This document shows, piece after piece, positions 15,634 to 23,777 of a DNA stretch of 45,567 nt. The notes beneath the pieces are model-generated. The model worked only from the letters and a program-made list of their open reading frames with translations. It had not been told where the DNA came from and ran no database searches. The position numbers and the translations under genes were made by a program. Source of the DNA: Streptomyces sp. SID4985 (GTDB lineage: Bacteria; Actinomycetota; Actinomycetes; Streptomycetales; Streptomycetaceae). The first letter of the stretch is position 1; every line of letters starts with the position of its first letter. Location: the NCBI RefSeq assembly GCF_009863025.1, contig NZ_WWIR01000306.1, positions 1-45,567 of the forward strand. The letters are read 5' to 3'.

Positions 15634-16125
15634 ATGGAGTTCCTGGTCACGGTGGACGCGACGATCGGCTCGCCGTTCGCCCCGCCCGACGGCTCGGACG
15701 GGCACGACCTGATGAGCGCGGGCTCGACGCGGGTGACCGGCTACCCGGTCGGCGCGGGCTGGATCGGCGACACCCTCACCGGACAGGGCGGTACGGTCCC
15801 CGTCCTGCTGCTCATGGAGGAACCCGCGCTGCCGGACCGTACCGTGCGGGCCCGTCCCGTGGCCCTGCTCCACGCGCTGGTGGACGGCCGCCCGGAGACC
15901 CGCGTGCTGTGCGTGCCCGCGCACGACGCGAACTTCGCCTCCCTCGGCAACGTGAGCGCCCTGCGCACCTGGCACGCCGACGAGGACACCGTCGCGACCG
16001 TACTGCGCCGCTTCGACCGCTCCCACCGCTGGCGCGTCATGGACTTCGAGGGGGCCACTGCGGCGGAGGAGTTCCTGACGGAGGCACGGATGGCGTACGA
16101 GCAGCTGACGGGAAGCCTGGAGTGA
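15634..16125 (+). CDS. Pyrophosphatase-like protein lacking catalytic residues
   Basis: The 163-residue protein aligns end to end with the neighbouring PPase. It shares MEFLVTVDATIGS at the start, GYPVGAGWIGDTL around residue 37, EPALPDRTVRARPV at 63-76, the identical block LCVPAHD at 92-98 and a similar C-terminal helix. The metal-binding aspartates are gone: the GDGDPLD position reads GQGGTVP, Asp84 aligns with Val83, the K/E of the RNKYE segment are missing, and YKDLEPGK reads FDRSHRW. It should not hydrolyse PPi. A regulatory or structural role, perhaps with the true PPase, is inference. The ATG at 15634 follows GGGAGGTGG. Confidence 0.75.
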   Translation: MEFLVTVDATIGSPFAPPDGSDGHDLMSAGSTRVTGYPVGAGWIGDTLTGQGGTVPVLLLMEEPALPDRTVRARPVALLHALVDGRPETRVLCVPAHDANFASLGNVSALRTWHADEDTVATVLRRFDRSHRWRVMDFEGATAAEEFLTEARMAYEQLTGSLE

Positions 16126-16378
16126 GGGGTGCCGCAGCGCCCGCGCCCTCACGTGATACGCGACCAGCCGCGCGGCCAGTTCACGGAACTTCCGCTCCAC
16201 GAAGCCCAGTTGGGGTGTTATCGCGACCTGGTCCGTCCCTCCCGCGCGTACACACCGGCCGCGACCTCGATCACGCACCGCGAGCTGGATCGACGCCAAA
16301 CCGCCGGAGGCAACACGCTGAGGTTTCCGAACCAAAGGCACCAAAGGTTAGAAAGGGGGCACAAGGATAGGGAGTGCG
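16126..16378. other. Intergenic region upstream of the GAF-phosphatase gene
   Basis: These 253 bp show no gene. Near the downstream end is an A-rich patch (about 16320-16375) with a short direct repeat ACCAAAGGC/ACCAAAGGT at 16331-16349, followed by the ribosome site GGATAGGGAG. The patch probably holds the promoter of the phosphatase gene. No classical -35/-10 pair is clear, and an alternative sigma factor would be in keeping with a SpoIIE-type phosphatase gene. Confidence 0.3.
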
Positions 16379-17692
16379 ATGAAACAGGACGATCCACCAC
16401 AGCCCGAAGCCATGTCCGACGCGTCCGCTCCGGAGGCCTCCGCGGCGCGGCTGCGGCTGCTGGCCGAGGCGAGCCGCGCGCTGGCGTCCAGTCTGGACGC
16501 CGGGGAGGCGCTGCGCAGGCTGGCCCGGGTGGTGGTGCCCAATCTGGCCGACGCCTGTGTGATCGACGTGATCGAGGGCGACGGTCTGCGGCGGCTGACG
16601 GTCACGGACCGTGACCCGGAGCGGGCGGTACGGGTGCTGCCGGGCTCGTCCCTGCCCGCGCCGGACGAGTCGGCGGCCGAGCTGGCCAAGGTGCTGCGCG
16701 GCGCGGGCCCCGTGGTGATCGACCGCTTCGGCGGGCCGGAGCCGCACGACCCGCTGCGGGCCGCGCAGTGGCGGCTGTACCGCAGCCTGGGCGCCGAGAC
16801 CGCGCTGATCGTCCCCCTGCGCGCCCGGCGGCAGGCGCTCGGCGCGCTGACCTTCGTCCGGCGCGCCCCCGCGACCCCCTTCGACGAGCAGGAACAGGCG
16901 CTCGCGGCCGACCTCGGACACCGGGCGGGCCTCGCGCTGGACAACGCCCGGCTCTACGCGCTTCAGCAACACACCGCCGAACAGTTGCAGCTCTCCCTGC
17001 TGCCGGACCTGTCCGGCGTCGGCGACGTACAGCTGGCCGCCCGCTATGTGGCCGCGCGCGAGCGGGCCGAGGTGGGCGGCGACTGGTACGACGCGTTCCG
17101 GCTGCCCGACGACTCGCTGATCCTCGCCATCGGCGACGTGGTCGGCCACGACCTGACCGCCGCCGTCCGCATGGGCCAGTTGCGCAACATGCTGCGCGCG
17201 CTGGCCTACGACAGCGGGGACGACCCGGCCGGCACGATGGGCCGTCTGGACCGGGTGATGCAGGGCCTGACCGCCGTCGAACTCGTCACGGCGGTCATCG
17301 CCCGCGTGGAGACACCGCCGGACGCGCCCTGGCGGCTGCACTGGACCAACGCCGGGCATCTGCCGCCCCTGCTGGTCTGCCCCGACGGCCGCAGCGACCT
17401 CCTGGAGGAGGGGCACGCCCCCATCCTCGGTGTGGACCCGGGCCTCGACCGCGACACCGCGACCGTCACCCTGCCGCCCGGCTGCACGTTCCTGCTCTAC
17501 ACCGACGGGCTGGTGGAGCGCCCCGGTGAGGACATCGGGCGCGGTCTGACCCGGCTGCGCCAGTGCGCGACCGCGTTCGCGGACGAGCCGTTGGAGGTCT
17601 TCCTGGACGAGCTGCTCGCCCGGATGGGCGACGACCGGCAGGACGACATCGCCGTACTGGCCATGCGCGTTCCCTCCGGTCCGCCCCGCTGA
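16379..17692 (+). CDS. GAF-domain SpoIIE-type serine phosphatase
   Basis: This 437-residue PP2C-type (SpoIIE) phosphatase has an N-terminal GAF sensory domain, about residues 25-195, beginning RLRLLAEASRALASSLDAGE. The phosphatase domain at about 220-430 has GGDWYD (233-238), GDVVGHD (252-258), NAGH (324-327), LYTDGLVE (373-380) and DD (422-423), covering the metal-binding aspartates. Such proteins dephosphorylate anti-sigma-factor antagonists of the SpoIIAA/RsbV type in stress and differentiation signalling. No anti-sigma or antagonist gene lies beside it, so the partner is unknown. The product is cytosolic with no membrane helix. The ATG at 16379 follows GGATAGGGAG. Confidence 0.9.
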   Translation: MKQDDPPQPEAMSDASAPEASAARLRLLAEASRALASSLDAGEALRRLARVVVPNLADACVIDVIEGDGLRRLTVTDRDPERAVRVLPGSSLPAPDESAAELAKVLRGAGPVVIDRFGGPEPHDPLRAAQWRLYRSLGAETALIVPLRARRQALGALTFVRRAPATPFDEQEQALAADLGHRAGLALDNARLYALQQHTAEQLQLSLLPDLSGVGDVQLAARYVAARERAEVGGDWYDAFRLPDDSLILAIGDVVGHDLTAAVRMGQLRNMLRALAYDSGDDPAGTMGRLDRVMQGLTAVELVTAVIARVETPPDAPWRLHWTNAGHLPPLLVCPDGRSDLLEEGHAPILGVDPGLDRDTATVTLPPGCTFLLYTDGLVERPGEDIGRGLTRLRQCATAFADEPLEVFLDELLARMGDDRQDDIAVLAMRVPSGPPR

Positions 17693-17739
17693 ATCCGTCC
17701 GCCTTCGGGAGGTACACGCGCCCGCGCACCCAACTGCTC

Positions 17740-18110
17740 CACCGGGCAGCAGACTTGGGCGCCTCGACCAAACGCCGGTCCGCGCGGCGCCTGCTGTGCG
17801 AGACCCGCGCGGTGGCCGAACTCGGCGCCGCAACGTGCGCTTCGCCGTGATCGGCCCCGGCGCCGTCGACACCGAACCCTTCGGCCACCAGCAGCCGCAC
17901 GTCCAGGAGAGCGACGAGCGATTCATCGCCGGTATCGAGAAGTTGCACCCCGAGGACATCGCCGACACGGTCGCCCACGTCACCACCAGCCCCCGCCGCC
18001 GCGCCATCAACGAGATCGTCATCCGCCCGACGGACCAGGCGGTCCGAGCGCCCTTCCATGTGGCCCGCGCACATGTCTGCCCCGGACACACGGCTGCCCC
18101 GTACACATGA
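17740..18110 (+). pseudogene. Remnant of an SDR gene (C-terminal half, frameshifted)
   Basis: A recognisable SDR C-terminus reads FAVIGPGAVDTEPFGH, EKLHPEDIADTVAHVTTSP and INEIVIRPTDQ. The reading frame changes just upstream: GASTK...LLCETRAVAELGA, resembling the catalytic ASTK helix, is in another frame. The switch falls at about 17826, where CTCGGCGCCGCAACGTG appears to lack one base relative to ...LGARNVR. The N-terminal Rossmann half and the catalytic Tyr are absent. There is no start codon with a ribosome site. This is a decayed copy, not an expressed enzyme. Confidence 0.65.
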
Positions 18111-18173
18111 CTGACAAGAAGCTGTCACAAAAGAACCGGAATGCAACCCCCGCCGAGGGCCGTTTCCACTGAC

Positions 18174-19097
18174 ATGACTGTGGGAGTAGCGCTCAACGCG
18201 GCCGACGCGCCGAATCAGGTGGACGCCACGGTGCGGCTGGCCCAGGAGGCCGCGGCCGCCGGGGTGCGGTCGGCCTGGTTCGGCCAGACCTTCGGTGCGG
18301 ACTCGCCCCAGCTCGCGGCGATCGTCGGGCGCGAGGTACCCGGACTGGAGGTGGGCACCTCCGCGATCCCCGTCTTCGGCCGCCATCCGCTGCTCGTGTC
18401 TAGCCAGGCGCTCACCGCCCAGGCGGCGACACACGGCCGCTACCACCTCGGCCTGGCCCTCGGCACGAAGCTGCTGACGGAGACCGGCTTCGGCCTGCCC
18501 TTCGCACGCCCCATCGCCCGCCTGCGTGAATTCCTCACCGCGCTACGACAATTGACGCAGACCGGGACGGCCGACTTCCACGGCGAGCTGCTGACCGCGA
18601 CCACCCCGGTCCCCGCGCGCGTACCGGGCGCCGACGGCGGCGTCCCCATCCTGGTCGCCGCGATGGGACCACAGGCGCTGCGCGTCAGCGGCGAACTGGC
18701 GGACGGCATCCTGCCGTACCTGGCCGGACCGCGCGCCCTCGCCGACCACGTCGTCCCCGCCCTGACCGCCGCGGCCGAGGCCGCCGGCCGTCCCGCACCC
18801 CGCGTCGTGGCCCTCGTCCCCGGTGTGGTCACGGACGACGTGGACGCGGTGCGGCAGAAGGCCACCGAGTACCTCGCCTTCTACGAACAGATCCCGTCCT
18901 ACGCCCGCGTCCTCGAACTCTCCGGCGCCCGCCGCGCCTCCGACGTGGCCGTGATCGGCGACGAGAAGACGGTCGCGGCGGGGGTACGCCGGTACCGCGA
19001 CGCCGGTGCGACAGAGGTCGTCTTCTCCGGCACGGAGATCGCGGGCGACGAGAACCGCCGCCGCACCTGGGCCCTGCTCGGCGAGCTGGCTTCCTGA
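18174..19097 (+). CDS. Luciferase-like (F420-dependent type) oxidoreductase
   Basis: The 307-residue TIM-barrel protein belongs to the bacterial luciferase superfamily, probably an F420-dependent branch. It starts MTVGVALNAADAPNQVDATV and shows WFGQTFGADSPQLAA, RYHLGLALGTK, VPILVAAMGPQALRVSGELA and DGILPYLAGPRAL in the usual order. Such enzymes oxidise or reduce small molecules using F420 or FMN; the substrate is not readable. I chose the ATG at 18174 because MTVGVALN matches the family start, although the ribosome site is weak. An ATG at 18141 would add 11 residues. It is followed 55 bp later by the DUF1684 gene. Confidence 0.85.
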   Translation: MTVGVALNAADAPNQVDATVRLAQEAAAAGVRSAWFGQTFGADSPQLAAIVGREVPGLEVGTSAIPVFGRHPLLVSSQALTAQAATHGRYHLGLALGTKLLTETGFGLPFARPIARLREFLTALRQLTQTGTADFHGELLTATTPVPARVPGADGGVPILVAAMGPQALRVSGELADGILPYLAGPRALADHVVPALTAAAEAAGRPAPRVVALVPGVVTDDVDAVRQKATEYLAFYEQIPSYARVLELSGARRASDVAVIGDEKTVAAGVRRYRDAGATEVVFSGTEIAGDENRRRTWALLGELAS

Positions 19098-19152
19098 TCC
19101 CGTCGTCACACCGTGCCGCCGTACACCACTCTCGCGTATGAAGGAGCCCCGT

Positions 19153-19995
19153 ATGACCACCGAAGCGACCACGACCGACCTCCGTGCCTTCACCGAGGAC
19201 TGGCTGGAGTGGTACCGCGCCCACGAGGCCCGGCTCGCCGCCCCGCACGGCTTCCTGTCGATCACCGGTCTGCACTGGCTGGACGACCACCCGCAGCGCT
19301 TCCCCGACGCGCCGGGCACCTGGCACACCGGCGGCGAGGGTGTCGTCGTGCACTTGGACGAAGGCGAAGAGTTGCTGGTGGACGGCGTGCAGGTCCGGGG
19401 CGAACACCACTTCGGCGTCCTCCCCGAGCGCGGCGGAGTCGACGCCGTCTGGGGCGACGCCGTCATCGAGATCGCCAAGCGCGGCGGCCACGACATCGTC
19501 CGCCCCCGCCACCCGGACGCGCCCCTGCGTACGGCCTTCACCGGCACCCCCGCCTACGCCCCCGACCCCCGCTGGGCCGTCACCGGCCACTACATCCCCT
19601 TCGACGTGCCCCGCCCCACCACCGTCGGCGCCGCGGTCGAGGGCCTTGAGCACGTGTACGACGCTCCGGGCCGGATCGAGTTCGAACTCGACGGCCACGT
19701 GCTCTCGTTGACCGCTTTCCCGGGCGCGGGCGAGGGCCGCCTGATGGTCCTGTTCACCGACGCCACCTCCGGCGTCACCACCTACGCCGCGAACCGCGCC
19801 CTCACCATCGACCCGCCCGCCCCCGACAGCACGGTCCTCCTGGACTTCAACCGCGCCGCGAACCTCCCGTGCGCGTACACCGACCTCGCCACCTGCCCGC
19901 TGCCTCCGACGGAGAACCGGCTGCCGGTGGCGATCGAGGCGGGGGAGAAGATTCCGCGGGAGCGGGGGGGCGTGAGCGGGGTGCTCGACGCCTGA
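19153..19995 (+). CDS. DUF1684 family protein
   Basis: The 280-residue protein matches DUF1684, a cytosolic beta-rich family of unknown function. Its typical start is EDWLEWYRAHEARLAAPHGF then LSITGLHWL. The conserved end is RALTIDPPAPDSTVLLDFNR, then AANLPCAYTDLATCPLPPTE and NRLPVAIEAGEKIP. No signal peptide or membrane helix is seen. The ATG at 19153 has GAAGGAG upstream. It may be co-transcribed with the luciferase-like gene. Confidence 0.88.
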   Translation: MTTEATTTDLRAFTEDWLEWYRAHEARLAAPHGFLSITGLHWLDDHPQRFPDAPGTWHTGGEGVVVHLDEGEELLVDGVQVRGEHHFGVLPERGGVDAVWGDAVIEIAKRGGHDIVRPRHPDAPLRTAFTGTPAYAPDPRWAVTGHYIPFDVPRPTTVGAAVEGLEHVYDAPGRIEFELDGHVLSLTAFPGAGEGRLMVLFTDATSGVTTYAANRALTIDPPAPDSTVLLDFNRAANLPCAYTDLATCPLPPTENRLPVAIEAGEKIPRERGGVSGVLDA

Positions 19996-20101
19996 GGCGG
20001 GCCGTGGGGGCGTGAGGCCGAGGTGCCCGTGGAGGTCGACAGCGGCCTTCGCTGGACGGGAGCTCAACCTCACGCCGCCGACGACAGGACACAATGCGGC
20101 C

Positions 20102-20557
20102 GTGGACCTGAGACCGGAGCTGTTGCCCCCGCCCGTGAGCCCCCAGCGGCTGGACGCGCTGTGCCACGACATCGAGCGGATCGCTGAGCTGCTGCTCCGC
20201 GGAGCGGAGAACGCGGACGACGAGATCAGGGCCTTCAACGCGAAGACGGGTCACCACTACGTGGCACCGGACTTCACCGAGTACGACGGCAGCCGAAGCC
20301 TGAGCGCGTTCGCGTCGGAGGCCGCCCGCCCCGCCCGGCCCCGGATCGCGGACATCACCACGGACGAACTCACCGAGCTGGTCCGCAGAGTCCTCGCCGA
20401 CAGCCCGGAGTCCGGCTATTACCTGCGGCTCCTCCGAGCCAACGTGCCCCACCCCCGGATCGGCGACCTGATCTTCCACCCACCGCCCGAACTGCGCGAG
20501 GCCTCGGCCGAGCAGATCGTCGCCGAGGCCCTCGCTTACCGGCCGATGCCCCTCTGA
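20102..20557 (+). CDS. Hypothetical protein
   Basis: I do not recognise this 151-residue protein. It begins VDLRPELLPPPVSPQRLDAL, has an acidic helical middle (CHDIERIAELLLRGAENADD, then EIRAFNAKTGHHYVAPDFTE) and ends EQIVAEALAYRPMPL. There is no signal peptide, membrane helix or metal motif. The GTG at 20102 was chosen because the upstream frame to 20012 reads like non-coding sequence. It converges with the LacI gene, 10 bp between stops. Confidence 0.6.
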   Translation: MDLRPELLPPPVSPQRLDALCHDIERIAELLLRGAENADDEIRAFNAKTGHHYVAPDFTEYDGSRSLSAFASEAARPARPRIADITTDELTELVRRVLADSPESGYYLRLLRANVPHPRIGDLIFHPPPELREASAEQIVAEALAYRPMPL

Positions 20558-20567
20558 CCAACCCCGC

Positions 20568-21587
20568 TCATCGCGCCACCAGACTCGACCCCCGCACCAC
20601 CAACTCCGGCTGCAGCACGACCCGTTGGTGCGTATGGCCGCCCGCCCCCGCCTCCGTCTCCTCCAGCAGGAGCTCCGTCGCGAGCGCCCCCATGGTCACC
20701 GCGGGCTGGCGCACAGAAGTCAGGGGTACCGCCGAGGCCGCCGCGAACTCGATGTCGTCGTAGCCGACGAGGGCCATGTCCTGGGGGACTCTGACTCCGG
20801 CCGCGTAGAGGGCCTGGAGGACGCCCAGGGCCAGGAGGTCGTTGGCGCAGAAGACGGCCGTGGGGCGGTGGGCGAGGCCGAGGAGGCGGGCGCCCGCGTC
20901 GCGGCCGGCGGCGACGTCGAGGCGGTCGGTGGGGAGTTCGCGCAGGGCTTCGGGGGGCAGGCCGGCCTGGGCGAGGGCGAGGAGGGCACCTTCGCGGCGG
21001 TCCTTCACCTGGTTGAGCTGGGGCGGACCGCTGACGTAGGCGATGGAGCGGTGGCCGGTGTCGACGAGGTGGCGTACGGCGAGCAGTCCGCCCGCCACGT
21101 CGTCCACGGAGACGGAGCACTCGGTGGTGCCCTCGGCGACCCGGTCGACCAGGACGAACGGGATGCGGTGGCGGCGGAAGGCGTCGATGTTGCGGCCCGT
21201 GGCGTCGGCGGGGGTCAACAGGACGCCACGGACGCGGTGTTCGGCGAAGAGGGAGAGGTACTCGGCCTCCTCGGCGGGACTTTGGCCGCTGTTGCAGACC
21301 ATGACCCCGATCCCCGCCTCGCGGGCGGCGCGTTCGGCTCCGCGTGCGACGTCCACGAAGAAGGGGTTGCCCATGTCGAGGACGAGCAGGGAGATGATCC
21401 GGCTGCGCCCGGCGCGGAGTTGGCGGGCGCTCTCGCTGCGGACGTAGCCGAGCCGGTCGATCACGGCCTGGACGCGCAGCCGGGTCTCCTCGGTGACCGT
21501 CTCGGGGCGGTTGATGACGTTCGAGACGGTGCCCACCGAGACCCCCGCGTGCCGGGCCACGTCCTTGATGCCGACTCTGCCTGCCAT
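20568..21587 (-). CDS. LacI-family regulator, likely of L-rhamnose genes
   Basis: The 339-residue LacI/GalR regulator has an N-terminal HTH at about residues 6-52 (VGIKDVARHAGVSVGTVSNV, then INRPETVTEETRLRVQAVID) and a hinge helix ending ARQLRAGRS. A periplasmic-binding-like sensor domain follows, with ISLLVLDMGNPFFVDVARGA and GYDDIEFAAASAVPLTSVRQ. It is the last gene of the rhamnose transporter operon, 81 bp after the binding-protein gene. LacI proteins with this hinge recognise 12-14 bp palindromes with a central CG. Two TGAAA-N2-(T/A)TTCA sites in the divergent promoter region are the likely targets. Rhamnose or a rhamnose catabolite is the likely inducer; this is inference. Confidence 0.9.
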   Translation of the reverse strand: MAGRVGIKDVARHAGVSVGTVSNVINRPETVTEETRLRVQAVIDRLGYVRSESARQLRAGRSRIISLLVLDMGNPFFVDVARGAERAAREAGIGVMVCNSGQSPAEEAEYLSLFAEHRVRGVLLTPADATGRNIDAFRRHRIPFVLVDRVAEGTTECSVSVDDVAGGLLAVRHLVDTGHRSIAYVSGPPQLNQVKDRREGALLALAQAGLPPEALRELPTDRLDVAAGRDAGARLLGLAHRPTAVFCANDLLALGVLQALYAAGVRVPQDMALVGYDDIEFAAASAVPLTSVRQPAVTMGALATELLLEETEAGAGGHTHQRVVLQPELVVRGSSLVAR

Positions 21588-21668
21588 GCGCGCCTGTGCT
21601 CCGTTCCGCCGTCCCCCACCCCGCGTCCAGCCTATGCCGGGCGCGACGCACCGCCCCCGGGCGCCGGG

Positions 21669-22754
21669 TCAGAAGTTGTACTGGTCGATGGTGCCCTTGT
21701 CGAAGACGGTGGGCTTGCCGAGGTCGACGACGCCCTGGTCGCCGATGGTGAAGCTGCCGAGGTTCCCGGCCTTGAACGTCTCGCCGCGCTGCCCGGTGAT
21801 CTGCCCGGAGGAGAGCGCGACGGCGGCGTGCGCGGCGAGGGCGCCGAGCTTGGCCGGGTCCCAGAGCTCGAAGGCCGCGACGGTGCCGTTCTTGACGTAC
21901 CGGCGCATGTCGTTGGGGGTGCCGAGGCCGGTCAGCTCGACCTTGCCCTTGTACTTGGAGCCGGACAGGTACTGCGCGGCGGCCTTGATGCCGACGGTGG
22001 TCGGGGAGATGATCCCGGCCAGCTTCGGGTGCTCCTGGAGGAGTCCCTGGGTCTGCTGGAAGGACTGCTGGGCGTCGTCGTTGCCGTAGGCGGTCGCGAC
22101 CAGCTTCATGTCCTTGTACTTCGGCTTCTTGAGTTCGTCCTTCATGAACTCGATCCAGGTGTTCTGGTTGGTGGCGGTCTGCGCGGCGGAGAGGATCGCG
22201 ATCTCCCCCTTGTAGCCGAGCCGTTGGCCGAGCAGCTGGACCTGGGAGCGGCCGAGGGCTTCGGCGCTCGCCTGCGAGACGAACACGTCGCGGCACCCGG
22301 CGTTGGTGTCGGAGTCGTAGGTGACGACCTTGATGCCGTTCCGCATGGCCTGCTTGAGCGCGGTGCACAGGGCGCCGGGGTCCTGGGCGGACACGGCGAT
22401 GGCGTCGACCTGTTGCTGGGTGAGGGTGTTGACGTAGGAGACCTGGCCCGAGGTGTCGGTGGCGCTGCTCGGGCCGACTTCCTTGAAGGAGGAGCCCAGT
22501 TGCCTCAGCGCCTGCTCTCCGCCCTTGTCCGCGACGGTGAAGTAGGGGTTGTTCACCTGCTTGGGCAGGAAGGCGACCGTAAGTCCCTTCTTGGTGGCGG
22601 CGTTCGGGTCGGCGTGGGCGTGGGACGCCTTGGCGCCGCCGTCCTCCTGGGCCACGGATTTCTTGGTGGTGCCCCCGCACGCGGTCGCGGTGAGGGCGAG
22701 CGTGATGACAGCGGCGAGTGCCGTACTCGCCTTGCGGATCGCGGGAGTTGACAT
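21669..22754 (-). CDS. rhaS: Rhamnose ABC transporter substrate-binding lipoprotein
   Basis: The 361-residue type I periplasmic-binding-like protein starts MSTPAIRKASTALAAVITLA with a lipobox LTATACGG, so it is a lipoprotein of the outer membrane face of the cytoplasmic membrane. The mature part has VAFLPKQVNNPYFTVADKGG, DAIAVSAQDPGALCTALKQA and ELTGLGTPNDMRRYVKNGTV, as in rhizobial RhaS-type proteins. It delivers the sugar to the two permeases encoded just upstream. L-rhamnose specificity is inferred from the adjacent isomerase, kinase and aldolase genes. The ATG at 22754 lies 15 bp after the permease stop. Confidence 0.88.
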   Translation of the reverse strand: MSTPAIRKASTALAAVITLALTATACGGTTKKSVAQEDGGAKASHAHADPNAATKKGLTVAFLPKQVNNPYFTVADKGGEQALRQLGSSFKEVGPSSATDTSGQVSYVNTLTQQQVDAIAVSAQDPGALCTALKQAMRNGIKVVTYDSDTNAGCRDVFVSQASAEALGRSQVQLLGQRLGYKGEIAILSAAQTATNQNTWIEFMKDELKKPKYKDMKLVATAYGNDDAQQSFQQTQGLLQEHPKLAGIISPTTVGIKAAAQYLSGSKYKGKVELTGLGTPNDMRRYVKNGTVAAFELWDPAKLGALAAHAAVALSSGQITGQRGETFKAGNLGSFTIGDQGVVDLGKPTVFDKGTIDQYNF

Positions 22755-22769
22755 CGCGGGTGGTTCCCT

Positions 22770-23777
22770 TCAGGAGGCGTGCGTCGGGACGGTGGCCGCA
22801 GCGCCGCGCCCGGCCCGCGCGGTGGTGATCCGGCGTGCGAGGCGCGGACCGAGCACGGAGACGACGAGCAGGACGCCGGTGACGACGATCTGGGACTGCG
22901 CGGAGACGTCGAGCAGGCTCATCACGTTCTGCAAGGTGCCGAGCAGGAAGACCCCGGCGAGGGCACCGCCGAGCGTGCCCCGGCCGCCGTCGAAGGAGAC
23001 GCCGCCGAGCAACACCGCTGCGATGACGGAGAGTTCGAGTCCTGTGGCGTTGTCGTAGCGGGCGCTGGCGTAGTGCAGGGCCCAGAAGATCCCGGTGGCG
23101 GACGCCATCAGGCCGGTGGCGGTGAACAGGTACAGCTTCTGCCGCTTCACCCGGATTCCGGCGAACCGGGCCGCCTCCTCGCCCGCGCCGATGGCGAAGA
23201 GAGACCGTCCGAACGGGGTGGCGTGCAGGGCGACGACGGCGACGGCGAGCAGGACGAGGAAGGGCGGCAGGGCGTACGGGAGGAAGGTGCCGTCGATGCG
23301 GCCCGCCGCGAAGTCGAGGTACTGGCCGGGGAAGTCTGTGACCGCGTCGGAGCCGAGGACGATCTGCGCGATGCCCCGGTAGGCCGCCAGGGTGCCGATG
23401 GTGACGGCGAGGGACGGCAGCCCGAGGCGGGTCACCAGGAGGCCGTTGACCAGCCCGCACACGACGCCGAGCAGCAGGCAGAGCGGGATGATCGTCTCGA
23501 TGGCCATTCCGGCGTTCCACAGGGCGCCCATCACCGCCCCGGACAGTCCGGCGGTGGAGGCGACCGAGAGGTCGATCTCGCCGGACACCACCAGCAGCGT
23601 CATGGGCAGCGCGATCAGCGCGACCGGCAGGGTGTTGCCGATCAGGAACGACAGGTTGAGGGCGTTGCCGAAGCCGTCCACGAAGGAGAAGGACAGCAGG
23701 AGGAGGACGAGCAGGAGGGCGCCGACTATGGTGTCCCAGCGGATGGCGCGCGCCAGGGGTGTGGGCGTGTCAGCCAT
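22770..23777 (-). CDS. rhaQ: Rhamnose ABC transporter permease 2
   Basis: The 335-residue CUT2 (ribose/rhamnose-type) permease has about 8-10 hydrophobic helices. Motifs include NTLPVALIALPMTLLVVSGE with IDLSV, LGLPSLAVTIGTLAAYRGIA and the cytoplasmic coupling helix EEAARFAGIRVKRQKL. The C-terminal GGVSFDGGRGTLGGALAGVF is typical of the family. It overlaps the upstream permease gene by 8 bp and precedes the binding-protein gene. The P/Q labels follow the order of the rhizobial operon and are not independently shown. L-rhamnose specificity is inferred from context. Confidence 0.88.
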   Translation of the reverse strand: MADTPTPLARAIRWDTIVGALLLVLLLLSFSFVDGFGNALNLSFLIGNTLPVALIALPMTLLVVSGEIDLSVASTAGLSGAVMGALWNAGMAIETIIPLCLLLGVVCGLVNGLLVTRLGLPSLAVTIGTLAAYRGIAQIVLGSDAVTDFPGQYLDFAAGRIDGTFLPYALPPFLVLLAVAVVALHATPFGRSLFAIGAGEEAARFAGIRVKRQKLYLFTATGLMASATGIFWALHYASARYDNATGLELSVIAAVLLGGVSFDGGRGTLGGALAGVFLLGTLQNVMSLLDVSAQSQIVVTGVLLVVSVLGPRLARRITTARAGRGAAATVPTHAS

